Source: Anaerolineae bacterium (GTDB lineage: Bacteria > Chloroflexota > Anaerolineae > JAADDB01). Taken from it: a DNA stretch of 8,256 nt. Under the pieces are notes generated by a model. The model saw nothing but the letters and a program-made list of their open reading frames with translations. It was not told where the DNA came from and ran no database searches. The position numbers were made by a program, and so were the translations under genes. Where the stretch lies: the NCBI GenBank assembly GCA_015489285.1, contig WGAA01000192.1, forward strand, positions 1 to 8,256, in the 5' to 3' direction. Position 1 is the stretch's first letter. Each line of letters starts with the position of its first letter. This document shows, piece by piece, positions 1 through 6,142 of this stretch.

Positions 1-32
1 ATGCAAGGCACCTGGGATTTTCTCGGTGTAGC

Positions 33-54
33 GCCGGGCGCTAAACCGCCCGGC
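33..54 (-). repeat. Hairpin repeat, 8-bp stem with GTTTAG loop
   Basis: Arms 33-40 and 47-54 are perfect reverse complements (gccgggcg / cgcccggc) around a 6-nt loop. Read on the minus strand the loop is GTTTAG. The same architecture, with loop GTTCAG and a stem changed at two base pairs in both arms, occurs on the plus strand at 115-136 and on the minus strand at 8233-8254, so this looks like a divergent member of one dispersed hairpin family. The rest of 1-110 holds only short palindromes (for example 67-79 and 89-103) and no supportable gene. Confidence 0.5.
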
Positions 55-114
55 TCATCCTAGCGAAGGCCTACGGCCTCACGCAAGCAAGCCCGGAGGG
101 CTTTGCCTTAATAA

Positions 115-140
115 GCACGGCGGTTCAGCGCCGTGCGAAT
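115..140 (+). repeat. Dispersed hairpin repeat, copy 1 (26 bp)
   Basis: An 8-bp perfect stem (115-122 gcacggcg with 129-136 cgccgtgc) encloses the loop gttcag and is followed by gaat. All 26 bases recur exactly in inverted orientation at 8229-8254, and the loop plus right arm recur at 172-189. The match stops sharply at both edges, as expected of a defined dispersed element rather than of general base composition. Confidence 0.75.
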
Positions 141-171
141 CTCGTCGTGCAAAACGTTTACCAACAGTATC

Positions 172-189
172 GTTCAGCGCCGTGCGAAT
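172..189 (+). repeat. Partial copy of the GTTCAG hairpin repeat
   Basis: These 18 bases equal the loop, right arm and gaat tail of the copy at 115-140, but the left arm is replaced by unrelated sequence (acagtatc at 164-171), so no hairpin can form. It lies 20 nt before the palindrome at 210-244. The right window end has the same order and nearly the same spacing (17-18 nt) when read on the minus strand. It is probably a degraded copy. Confidence 0.6.
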
Positions 190-209
190 TTCGGCAGGCC
201 GGGACACTC

Positions 210-244
210 CAGACTTCCGAAATCTCGCAGATTTCGGAAGTCTG
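210..244. repeat. 16-bp perfect palindrome with CGC loop, copy 1
   Basis: Left arm 210-225 (cagacttccgaaatct) and right arm 229-244 are perfect reverse complements around a 3-nt cgc loop. A second copy at 8176-8210 is identical except for one base pair: A-T here is G-C there, changed in both arms. Neither arm is followed by a T-tract, so this is not a typical intrinsic terminator. It is best described as a dispersed palindromic (REP/MITE-like) element; its function is unknown. Confidence 0.8.
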
Positions 245-300
245 ACGGGGAAACACTCTCTATACGGAAACACCGAGTAGGAGGATCGTGTGGTCTCCAT

Positions 301-383
301 GCCCTCACCTCCTCCCCATCCCCGGGAGGGGCAGCGGGTCAATCCTCTCATTCGGCCCGCCTGCGAGGGGTGGGGGTGAGGGC
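301..383 (+). promoter_or_regulatory. Long branched stem-loop in the argJ leader
   Basis: Positions 301-317 pair with 367-383 in a 17-position stem with one G-U wobble and one mismatch. Inside it two smaller hairpins fit: 320-323 with 328-331, and 334-340 with 354-360. A competing 8-bp perfect helix joins 351-358 (ttcggccc) to 380-387 (gggccgaa) and would break the outer stem and the second inner hairpin. The structure ends 58 nt before the argJ start codon. It may be a leader RNA with alternative folds, but similar CCCTCACC...GGTGAGGG palindromes can also be dispersed repeats, and no T-tract follows. No convincing promoter was found in 245-300. The regulatory role is inference. Confidence 0.35.
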
Positions 384-430
384 CGAAAGACCAACACAAA
401 TGCACGTTCCTGAACGCTCACACGCACATT

Positions 431-436
431 TGGAGG
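431..436 (+). promoter_or_regulatory. Ribosome binding site of argJ
   Basis: TGGAGG lies 5 nt before the ATG at 442. It decides the start: the same frame is open back to 133 with an ATG at 400, but that ATG has no Shine-Dalgarno sequence and the upstream frame runs through repeat DNA. Confidence 0.8.
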
Positions 437-441
437 CATCC

Positions 442-1665
442 ATGAGCAACATACGCATTCCCGGATTCCGAGCCGCGGGGGTGGCCGCGGGGATCAAGGC
501 CGGCGGCCATCCCGACCTGGCCCTGGTGGTCAGCGATGTACCTTGCACCGCCGCCGCGGTCTTCACCCAGAACGCGTTCGCGGCCGCGCCCGTCCTTTAC
601 GACCGCGCGTTGATGCGTCAGGCCGCGGACCGCATCCAGGCCGTGGTCATCAACGCGGGCAACGCCAACGCCTGCACCGGGGAACCAGGACTCCGCGCGG
701 CCGCGGACATGGCCGCCATCACCGAAGAGGCCCTCTCCCTCACCTCCGGCCGGGCCTTCGTCATGTCCACCGGCGTCATCGGCGTCCCCCTCCCCCTGGA
801 CCCCATCCGACAGGGGGTACCCCAGGCGGCCGCCCGCTTGCGGGAGGAGGGATGGGAGGAGGCCGCGCGCGCCATCATGACGACGGACACCTTCCCCAAG
901 CTGGCGTCCGCCTCCCTCACCGGCGCGCTGGCCTCCGGCGTGGTCGGGGGCATGGCGAAGGGCGCGGGCATGATCCACCCCAACATGGCCACCATGCTCG
1001 CGGTCCTGGCCACCAACGTGGCCATCGCGCCCGAGCCCCTGGACGCGGCCCTGCGGTACGCGGTGGACCACTCCTTCAACCGCATCAGCGTGGACGGGGA
1101 TACGAGCACCAACGACACCGTCCTGGTTCTGGCCAACGGCACCCTGGGCAACGACCCCATCCGGGACGTGAACGACCCCCGGTTTCCCCCCTTCCGGGAA
1201 GCACTGACCCGGGTGAGCCGGGAGCTGGCCCACATGATCGTGCGGGACGGGGAGGGCGCGACCAAGTTCGTCACCGTGCGGGTCGTGGGCGCGGCCAGCG
1301 ACATGGACGCGCTGCGCGCGGCCAAAGCCGTTGCCAACTCCCCCCTCTGCAAGACCGCCTTCTTCGGCGGGGACCCCAATTGGGGGCGCGTGCTCGCGGC
1401 CGTGGGCTATTCCGGCGCCCACGTCGACCCCCGCCGGGTGAACCTCTGGTTTGCGGGGGGAAAGGAGGGACAACGGGGGCCGGCCCTCCAGGTGGTCGAT
1501 GGGGGCACGCCCACGGATTACGACGAGGCGGAAGCGGTCCACATCTTCGCGCAGCCGGAAATCGACGTCCTCATCGACCTGGGCCTGGGCGAGGGCAGCA
1601 CCGAGGTCTGGACGTGTGACCTGGGGTACGAGTACGTGCGCATCAACGCGGAGTACCGGACCTGA
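442..1665 (+). CDS. argJ: Bifunctional ornithine acetyltransferase / N-acetylglutamate synthase ArgJ
   Basis: A 407-residue ArgJ, normal length for the family. ArgJ transfers the acetyl group from N-acetylornithine to glutamate, closing the cyclic route of arginine synthesis in the cytoplasm; many family members also make N-acetylglutamate from acetyl-CoA. The family signature is clear: the segment HPNMATML contains the autoprocessing site, with Thr184 (codon at 991) as the predicted nucleophile and new N-terminus of the beta chain. VINAGNANACTG near residue 72, STGVIG near 110, the DGDTSTNDT loop and FFGGDPNWGR near 310 are also typical. The start is set by the TGGAGG at 431-436. No other arg gene lies nearby, so the gene stands alone. 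Whether it is mono- or bifunctional cannot be told from sequence. Its stop is 2 bp from the stop of the convergent phosphoribosyltransferase gene, with no terminator between. Confidence 0.96.
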   Translation: MSNIRIPGFRAAGVAAGIKAGGHPDLALVVSDVPCTAAAVFTQNAFAAAPVLYDRALMRQAADRIQAVVINAGNANACTGEPGLRAAADMAAITEEALSLTSGRAFVMSTGVIGVPLPLDPIRQGVPQAAARLREEGWEEAARAIMTTDTFPKLASASLTGALASGVVGGMAKGAGMIHPNMATMLAVLATNVAIAPEPLDAALRYAVDHSFNRISVDGDTSTNDTVLVLANGTLGNDPIRDVNDPRFPPFREALTRVSRELAHMIVRDGEGATKFVTVRVVGAASDMDALRAAKAVANSPLCKTAFFGGDPNWGRVLAAVGYSGAHVDPRRVNLWFAGGKEGQRGPALQVVDGGTPTDYDEAEAVHIFAQPEIDVLIDLGLGEGSTEVWTCDLGYEYVRINAEYRT

Positions 1666-1667
1666 CT

Positions 1668-2174
1668 TCAGGATGGACCGGGCGTCAGGGGGCGGATGAA
1701 ATCGCCGCCCCGGCGCAACTCCCAGGGGTACACGATCCACTTGTCCGTAATGGCCGCGAAGTAATGGGGACGGTGGTCGGGGAACAGGGAGTGGGTGGGT
1801 TTGTAGTGGAGGACGGCCATCTCCGGGATGGCTCCCGCCTGCTCCACCCGGCCCCGTACCGTCATCATCGTCCGACCGTCGTCCCAGACGTCGTCGACGA
1901 TGAGCACGCGGCGGCCGTGCAGCAACGCGTCCTCCGGGAACTGGAGGAAGGTGGGCCAGGCCAGCCGTTTCTCCACCCCCGAGGGGTCGGGGAAACGCAC
2001 TGCCGCGGTCAGCACGTAGCGGATGTCCAGCGCCTCCGCGATGATACCGCCGGGCACGATCCCCCCTCGGGTGATCATGAGAAGCGCGTCGAAGGAGTGG
2101 GGAAATTGGGGTAAGAGAACGTCGATGAGGGCATCCACATCGGCCCAGGACAGAATTTCTCGATCGCCGAACAT
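1668..2174 (-). CDS. Purine-type phosphoribosyltransferase (Gpt/HPRT-like)
   Basis: A 168-residue type I phosphoribosyltransferase. The PRPP-binding motif VLIVDDVWDDGRTM spans about residues 90-103, with the acidic pair Asp94-Asp95 and the GRT turn. TRGGIVPG at 35-42 is the typical PPi loop, and the C-terminal DKWIVYPWE (143-151) resembles the Trp-containing purine-contact segment of xanthine-guanine phosphoribosyltransferases such as E. coli Gpt. The likely role is purine salvage (base plus PRPP to nucleotide), but the exact base cannot be assigned; other members of this superfamily act on different substrates. The ATG at 2174 follows GAGGAGG (2179-2185) by 4 nt. The gene lies 58 nt downstream of the glycosyltransferase gene and is the last of the minus-strand run. 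Its stop is 2 bp from that of argJ, so the two mRNA 3' ends probably overlap. Confidence 0.88.
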   Translation of the reverse strand: MFGDREILSWADVDALIDVLLPQFPHSFDALLMITRGGIVPGGIIAEALDIRYVLTAAVRFPDPSGVEKRLAWPTFLQFPEDALLHGRRVLIVDDVWDDGRTMMTVRGRVEQAGAIPEMAVLHYKPTHSLFPDHRPHYFAAITDKWIVYPWELRRGGDFIRPLTPGPS

Positions 2175-2195
2175 AGGGCCTCCTCGAGGACGGTA

Positions 2196-2222
2196 GGGGG
2201 CGCGTGTCGTGAGGCGTCCCCC
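2196..2222 (-). other. GC-rich stem-loop between glycosyltransferase and phosphoribosyltransferase genes
   Basis: ggggg (2196-2200) pairs with ccccc (2218-2222), and cgc (2201-2203) with gcg (2214-2216) after a one-base bulge at 2217; the loop is 10 nt. In minus-strand RNA it sits in the 58-nt gap before the phosphoribosyltransferase ribosome binding site. No U-tract follows, so it is at best an mRNA processing or stability element or a weak terminator. Confidence 0.3.
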
Positions 2223-2232
2223 GCGGTTGTCC

Positions 2233-2940
2233 CTACTCTACGAACCTGTACTTGATCAACGTCCACAGCGCGCGGAGACCGTCCTTCCAGGGGTGGATCT
2301 TCTTCCCCTCCTCGAAATCACGGCCGCTGTAGGAGATGGGCACCTCGAAGACCCGGTATCCCCGTTTGAGCACCTTTGCCGTGATCTCCGGCTCGAACTC
2401 GAATCCCCGCGCCCGGAGGGGGATGTCCTTGATCACGTCGGCCCGGAACATCTTGTAGCACGTCTCCATGTCCGTCAGGATCGTGTCGTACAGGATGTTC
2501 GTGATCAGGTTGAGGAACTTGTTCCCCAGGTAATGGAGGAAGAGGAACGCCCGGTGGGGCCCCAGGAAGCGGGAACCGTACACCACATCCGCCTTCCCCT
2601 CGAGGAGGGGACGCAGGAGAACGCCGTATTCCCGGGGGTCGTACTCCAGGTCCGCGTCCTGAATGACGATGAAATCTCCCGTCGCGTGCTCCAAAGCCGT
2701 GCGGATGGCCGCGCCCTTGCCCCGGTTCTCCTCGTGGTAGAACACGCGGATGTCGGGGAACTCCTTCTGGAGGCGTTGGAGGATCTCCCGGGTGCCGTCC
2801 GTGGACCCATCGTCCACGACGAGGATCTCCTTTTCCACCTCCACGGGGGCGTCCACAGGGGCCTCGTGCACCAGACGGACGATCTCCTCGATGGTCTGTT
2901 GTTCGTTGTACGCGGGGATGATGACGCTGAGTTTCACCAT
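2233..2940 (-). CDS. Family 2 glycosyltransferase, dolichyl/polyprenyl-phosphate sugar synthase type
   Basis: A 235-residue soluble GT-A fold enzyme. VIIPAYNE (6-13) is the nucleotide-binding start, VVDDGSTDGT (41-50) the second hallmark, NRGKGAAIRTA (72-82) the third, and QDADLEYDP (94-102) carries the DxD metal site Asp95-Asp97. The C-terminal half, with TDMETCYKMF and an acidic RGFEFEPE segment, is typical of DPM1-like synthases that move a sugar from a nucleotide donor to a polyprenyl phosphate. There is no membrane anchor, as in the short DPM1 class. The ATG at 2940 was chosen because the fold begins there; AAGGAGG lies 15 nt upstream (2956-2962), an unusually long gap with no alternative start codon between. 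An in-frame ATG at 2994 would add 18 basic residues but lacks a clear ribosome binding site. Sugar and lipid substrates are unknown; cell-envelope glycan or protein glycosylation is a reasonable inference. Confidence 0.9.
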   Translation of the reverse strand: MVKLSVIIPAYNEQQTIEEIVRLVHEAPVDAPVEVEKEILVVDDGSTDGTREILQRLQKEFPDIRVFYHEENRGKGAAIRTALEHATGDFIVIQDADLEYDPREYGVLLRPLLEGKADVVYGSRFLGPHRAFLFLHYLGNKFLNLITNILYDTILTDMETCYKMFRADVIKDIPLRARGFEFEPEITAKVLKRGYRVFEVPISYSGRDFEEGKKIHPWKDGLRALWTLIKYRFVE

Positions 2941-3045
2941 AGAGTGTCCGTCGAACCTCCTTCGTTGGATACGCCGCCCCTTCGTCTTTCCCATACCCGC
3001 ATTCTCCGCCCAACACATGACACGGTGGGATAAGACTGTCGTTCC

Positions 3046-3051
3046 ATTATA
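3046..3051 (-). promoter_or_regulatory. Possible -10 box overlapping the tsaE stop
   Basis: On the minus strand these six bases read TATAAT, an exact consensus -10 hexamer in otherwise G+C-rich DNA, and they include the TAA stop of tsaE. The position would give the glycosyltransferase gene a leader of about 100 nt, consistent with the 106-nt gap. No good -35 hexamer stands 16-19 nt upstream (only a T-run), so it may be chance. Confidence 0.25.
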
Positions 3052-3592
3052 TGCGCCTCGGAACGGGGGAAAAATCGGCACGCGCCTCCGGAGGAGCAAG
3101 GGCCCGGGCCAGCGCGCGCACGCGAGCCCGCGCCCGTTCCCCCCGCCCGTGGAAGGTGAAGCGCCGTGTGTTCTCCCCCAGGATGACGATCTCCACCCAT
3201 ATGTGGTCCTTCGGCAGGAGGGGCCGAATCCGCTCGGCCCACTCCACGACGCACACGTCCTCCCCGCCGAGCCACTGATCCAGCCCCAGCTCATATCCTT
3301 CCTCGACGGGATCGTGGAGCCGGTACGTGTCCACGTGGCAGAGGGTCCGCCCGTCGGGACCGGTGTACACGTTCATGAGGATAAAGGTCGGGCTCGTCAC
3401 GGGACGTTCGATGCCCATGCCCCGGGCAATCCCCTGGATGAGACGGGTCTTCCCCGCGCCCAGGTTCCCGTGCAGGGCCACCACATCCCCGGGCCGGAGG
3501 AGCGCTCCCAACCGCGCGCCCAGCTCTCGGGTTTCCTCCTCCCCTTCGGTGACGACGGTCAGCGTGTCCCGGGTGACGCGTTCGACCTTCAC
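3047..3592 (-). CDS. tsaE: tRNA threonylcarbamoyladenosine biosynthesis ATPase TsaE
   Basis: A 181-residue TsaE, the ATPase that works with TsaB and TsaD to make N6-threonylcarbamoyladenosine at position 37 of ANN-decoding tRNAs. The Walker A motif GNLGAGKT lies at 42-49, followed by the family-specific SPTF (67-70), HVDTYRL and VVEWAERI (Walker B-like region). The start is the GTG at 3592, preceded by AAGGAGG at 3597-3603 with a 4-nt gap; the frame is open upstream to 3679 but that part overlaps the acyltransferase gene. TsaE is usually about 150 residues. This one has an extra C-terminal tail rich in Arg and Ala after the conserved fold (GERARARVRALARA...), probably helical and basic. It begins 16 nt after the acyltransferase stop, with a hairpin abutting the ribosome binding site. 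tsaB, tsaC and tsaD are not in the window. Confidence 0.95.
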   Translation of the reverse strand: MKVERVTRDTLTVVTEGEEETRELGARLGALLRPGDVVALHGNLGAGKTRLIQGIARGMGIERPVTSPTFILMNVYTGPDGRTLCHVDTYRLHDPVEEGYELGLDQWLGGEDVCVVEWAERIRPLLPKDHIWVEIVILGENTRRFTFHGRGERARARVRALARALAPPEARADFSPVPRRI

Positions 3593-3604
3593 CGTTCCTC
3601 CTTC

Positions 3605-3638
3605 CCCTCTAAACTTCCGAAGGCGGACGTTTAGAGGG
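3605..3638 (-). repeat. Stem-loop over the acyltransferase stop, next to the tsaE ribosome binding site
   Basis: Arms 3605-3614 (ccctctaaac) and 3629-3638 are perfect 10-bp reverse complements. After one mismatch a further 4 bp (3616-3619 with 3624-3627) extends the stem to a 4-nt loop. It encodes the last codons and the TAG of the acyltransferase and ends 1 nt before the AAGGAGG of tsaE. It shares the core acttccgaa with the palindromes at 210-244 and 8176-8210 and may be a related element captured by the coding sequence. No U-tract follows, so termination is unlikely; an effect on mRNA stability or on translational coupling is possible. Confidence 0.6.
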
Positions 3639-4340
3639 ATCCCGATACCCCACGACGCGGGCCGGGACGCCCACGGCAATGGCGTAGGGGGGGATGTCCT
3701 TGGTGACGACCGCCCCCGCGCCCACGATGGCCCCCCGCCCGATGGTCACGCCGTCGAGGACTTTGACGTCCAGGCCCAGCCACACGTCGTCCTCCACGAT
3801 GATGGGGCCTTTGCTGCGGAGCCCCTGGGCCCAGATGGGTTTACTCAGGTCTTCGTAATTATGATCATATGGGCTGAAGGCGCAACCCGGGGCCATTTGC
3901 ACGTTGCTGCCGATGATCAGGTCCTCGAGAAATCCTTTCAGGTTGCACCGTCCCTGGATGTGGGTGAATTCCCCGATGATGACGCTGCCCCCGTACCCGA
4001 TCTCGATGATCGTGTCCCGGTAAATGTGGACCCGAGGGCCCAATTCCACCCGGCCATCCCCTTCGTGCGCGTAGATGGTCACCCGGTCGTCGATGAAGCA
4101 CTGGGGACCGATGGTCAGGTTGGGGCAGTGGATTTCGGCCCGGGGGGAGATCCAGGGGCGGGAGGTGAGGGAGGCCAGGATCTTCCGGTCCTTGTAGACG
4201 CCCGCGGAGGCCCGGGCGAGTTCCAGGGCCGCCCGTCCCACCAGAGGAAGGGTGCCCAGGTGGAGGAGGGCCCGCAAGTACATGCCTTTGGCGCGCACGC
4301 GCAGGCGTAACAGTACCGGGCTTCGTTCACTCCGTGTCAT
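3609..4340 (-). CDS. Left-handed beta-helix (hexapeptide repeat) acyltransferase
   Basis: A 243-residue acyltransferase of the xenobiotic/WcaF-NodL-LacA class. Imperfect hexapeptide turns run from about residue 64 to 228, for example IGPQCFI, IIGEFTHI, IIGSNVQM and IGRGAIVGAGAVV, ending in the class signature KDIPPYAIAVGVPARVVGYR. SPYDHNYED places the predicted catalytic His at 160. The first 60 residues are basic and helical and may form a membrane- or partner-binding extension; no signal peptide is evident. Its ATG at 4340 lies inside the cupin gene (14-nt overlap), so translation is probably coupled. With a sugar cupin just upstream it may acetylate or acylate a nucleotide sugar or an exported glycan. 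The acceptor is unknown. The final codons lie in the stem-loop at 3605-3638, so the C-terminus (SKRPPSEV) may be a repeat-derived addition. Confidence 0.9.
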   Translation of the reverse strand: MTRSERSPVLLRLRVRAKGMYLRALLHLGTLPLVGRAALELARASAGVYKDRKILASLTSRPWISPRAEIHCPNLTIGPQCFIDDRVTIYAHEGDGRVELGPRVHIYRDTIIEIGYGGSVIIGEFTHIQGRCNLKGFLEDLIIGSNVQMAPGCAFSPYDHNYEDLSKPIWAQGLRSKGPIIVEDDVWLGLDVKVLDGVTIGRGAIVGAGAVVTKDIPPYAIAVGVPARVVGYRDPSKRPPSEV

Positions 4341-4767
4341 CGCTGCGGATAACCTCGTACGGGATGGTGTCGGGATGCTCGGGGTCGTAGGGCCGGTCCG
4401 CGTAGGCGAGAAGTCGGGCCACCCCGGAGCCCGTGTTGCGGAACGCGTGGGCGACCCCGGGGGGCACGGTGACCACGAGGGGATGTTCGGCGTCCAGGGC
4501 CAGCTCCAGCCGTTCCCCCCTCTGGGGATCTTCGAGGGCGAGGAGCCCTTTCCCCTCGATGAGGCAGAACCACTCCCACGTCTCCCTGTGATAGTGATTG
4601 GCCTTGACCGCCCCCGGTTCGGCCCAGGAGATGTAGATCTCGCCGAAGGTGTGCGCGTGGGCAGGGAGGTGGGAGCGCATGAGGATCTTCAACAGACCCC
4701 CACGCGCGTCCCGGTGGGGCCGCAAAGGGCGAACCGTCACCCGTTTCTCCAGAGGTGGAACGCTCAT
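4327..4767 (-). CDS. Cupin protein related to the CapF C-terminal domain / dTDP-sugar isomerase-like
   Basis: A 146-residue single-domain cupin. Motif 1 fits the classical pattern fully: Gly52, His58-x-His60, Glu65, Gly72 (in NHYHRETWEWFCLIEG). Motif 2 is PPGVAHAFRN at 102-111 with His107, so all four metal ligands (His58, His60, Glu65, His107) are present. The C-terminal YDPEHPDTIPYEV closely resembles the end of the cupin domain of CapF-type UDP-sugar enzymes and of capsule cupins. Likely substrates are nucleotide 4-keto-sugars, with epimerase or isomerase activity, but a purely binding role is possible. In CapF this domain is fused to an SDR reductase; here it stands alone and no reductase is nearby. 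ATG 4767 is 2 nt after the transporter stop, with GGAGG inside that gene's end, and the acyltransferase gene overlaps its 3' end. Confidence 0.85.
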   Translation of the reverse strand: MSVPPLEKRVTVRPLRPHRDARGGLLKILMRSHLPAHAHTFGEIYISWAEPGAVKANHYHRETWEWFCLIEGKGLLALEDPQRGERLELALDAEHPLVVTVPPGVAHAFRNTGSGVARLLAYADRPYDPEHPDTIPYEVIRSDDTE

Positions 4768-4769
4768 GG

Positions 4770-6116
4770 TCACGCCTCCGCCAGCCCCAGGGCAGCGTCC
4801 TCCGCGCGGGCCGCCTGGATGCCTTTGGCCACGTCCACCCGGGTGAGGAGGAGGCCTCCGGCGATGAAGAAGAGGACCAGCGCGAGGATGGAGAGGCGGC
4901 TGGAACCGGCCATGGAGCCGATGAAGGCGAAGAGGGCCGGGCCCACAATCCCCGCGAATTTGCTGGAGACGTTGTAAAAGCCGAAGAATTCCGCGCTCTT
5001 GGCTTTGGGCGTCATGACCCCGTAGAGGGAGCGGCTGAGGGCCTGGGCGCCTCCCTGCACGGTGGCGACGAGGACGGCCAGGGCCCAGAAGTGCCATCCC
5101 ACCCGCATGAAGTACCCGCCTATGGCGATGAGGGTGTAGACGCCCAGCGCCAGGAGGATGGCCCGCTTGGCGCCGATGCGCTTGCCCAACCAGCCGAAGG
5201 CAAAGGCAAAGGGCACGCCGAGGAACTGGACGAGGAGAAGGGAGCCGATAAGGTCTGTCTCCCCGATGCCGATTTCCGCGCCGTAAATGGTGGCCATGGT
5301 GATGATCGTGCCGATGCCGTCGTTGTAGAGCCAGAAGGCGATGAGGAACTTGAAGAGCTCGGTGTAGCGGCGGATTTCGCTGAAGGTGTTGCGCAGGCGC
5401 TGGAAGGCCGCTTTGACCGGGTGGACCGTACTCTCCCCCGGTTCCAGGACGTGCGGGGGTTCAGGGACGTAGCGGAAGAGGGGGATGGAGAAGAGGGCCC
5501 ACCACACGGCCACGCTGAGAAAGGAGGCTCGGGTGGCCATCTCCGCGTTGGGGAAGCCGAAGAGGTGGGGCTTCATAATCCAGGCCAGGTTGAGCGCCAG
5601 CAGGAGGCCGCCGCCCAGGTAGCCGAAGGCGTACCCCTTGGCGGAGACGTAGTCGATGTCCTCCGGTTTGGCGATGTGGGGGAGGAGGGAGTCGTAGAAG
5701 ATGTTCCCCCCGGCGAACCCCACCCGTCCCAGGATGTAGAGGAAGGAGGCGGCCAGCCAATCCCCGGTGCTGATGAAGTAGAGGAACGCGGTGGCCAGGA
5801 TGCCCAGCCCGGCAAAGGTGCCGAGGAATTTCTTCTTCGCCCCGCTGTGGTCGGCCAGCGCGCCCAGGATGGGGGCGGAGAAGGCGATGATGAGCATGGC
5901 GATGGTGTTCGTGTATCCCCAGGCGCTGCTGGCCAGGACCCGGGCCCGTTCCGGGTCGGGGTGAATGGTGGCCGCGGCCACCTTACTGTAGAAGACGGGC
6001 AAAACCGCGGCCATGATGGTTGTGGCAAAGGCCGAATTTGCCCAATCATACATGGCCCAGGCGTTGATAATCCGTTTGTACAGGCGGTCATCCACCCGAT
6101 CGGCGATGGTGTTCAT
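4770..6116 (-). CDS. UMF1/Atg22-type MFS transporter
   Basis: A 448-residue integral membrane protein with about 12 hydrophobic segments, six on each side of a hydrophilic loop near residues 205-235 (EPPHVLEPGEST...). The N-terminal INAWAMYDWANSAFATTI (about 17-34) is the hallmark of the UMF1 branch of the major facilitator superfamily, which includes yeast vacuolar amino-acid effluxer Atg22. GALADHSGAKKK after TM2 is the MFS motif A equivalent. Bacterial members are poorly characterised; export of amino acids or other small metabolites is a guess. The ATG at 6116 is preferred because GGAGGAG (6122-6128) sits 5 nt upstream. A GTG at 6146, overlapping the synthetase stop as GTGA, would add 10 residues but has no equally good site. 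The gene follows the acyl-CoA synthetase by 26 nt and precedes the cupin gene by 2 nt. Confidence 0.9.
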   Translation of the reverse strand: MNTIADRVDDRLYKRIINAWAMYDWANSAFATTIMAAVLPVFYSKVAAATIHPDPERARVLASSAWGYTNTIAMLIIAFSAPILGALADHSGAKKKFLGTFAGLGILATAFLYFISTGDWLAASFLYILGRVGFAGGNIFYDSLLPHIAKPEDIDYVSAKGYAFGYLGGGLLLALNLAWIMKPHLFGFPNAEMATRASFLSVAVWWALFSIPLFRYVPEPPHVLEPGESTVHPVKAAFQRLRNTFSEIRRYTELFKFLIAFWLYNDGIGTIITMATIYGAEIGIGETDLIGSLLLVQFLGVPFAFAFGWLGKRIGAKRAILLALGVYTLIAIGGYFMRVGWHFWALAVLVATVQGGAQALSRSLYGVMTPKAKSAEFFGFYNVSSKFAGIVGPALFAFIGSMAGSSRLSILALVLFFIAGGLLLTRVDVAKGIQAARAEDAALGLAEA

Positions 6117-6121
6117 GGGCT

Positions 6122-6128
6122 CTCCTCC
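6122..6128 (-). promoter_or_regulatory. Ribosome binding site of the MFS transporter
   Basis: GGAGGAG on the minus strand, 5 nt before the ATG at 6116. It favours the internal ATG over the upstream GTG at 6146 that overlaps the stop of the acyl-CoA synthetase. Confidence 0.75.
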
Positions 6129-6142
6129 CGGTGTGGGTTTGC

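Noticed and set aside
210..244. Intrinsic terminator for an upstream gene
   Set aside because: The stem is strong but no T-tract follows on either strand, and the second copy (8176-8210) lies in a different context, so a dispersed palindrome fits better.
245..300. Sigma-70 promoter for argJ (TATACG at 261-266)
   Set aside because: The only -35-like sequence (CTGACG at 242-247) is 13 nt away, too close, and both hexamers match only in part.
278..379. Arginine-type leader peptide (ATG 299 to TGA 377-379, or GTG 288) upstream of argJ
   Set aside because: The Shine-Dalgarno-like TAGGAGG at 278-284 is 14 nt from the ATG and 3 nt from the GTG, both poor spacings. The 26-codon frame has three Arg codons but no run, and it coincides with the stem-loop.
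79..405. 108-codon minus-strand frame at the left end
   Set aside because: It runs through the repeat elements and the argJ leader, has no family features and no ribosome binding site.
418..1740. Long open frame antisense to argJ (440 codons), and a 358-codon frame in another plus phase (543-1619)
   Set aside because: Both lie over argJ, whose protein has family motifs throughout. Their translations are Arg/Gly/His/Pro-rich and of low complexity, as expected from shadow frames in G+C-rich coding DNA.
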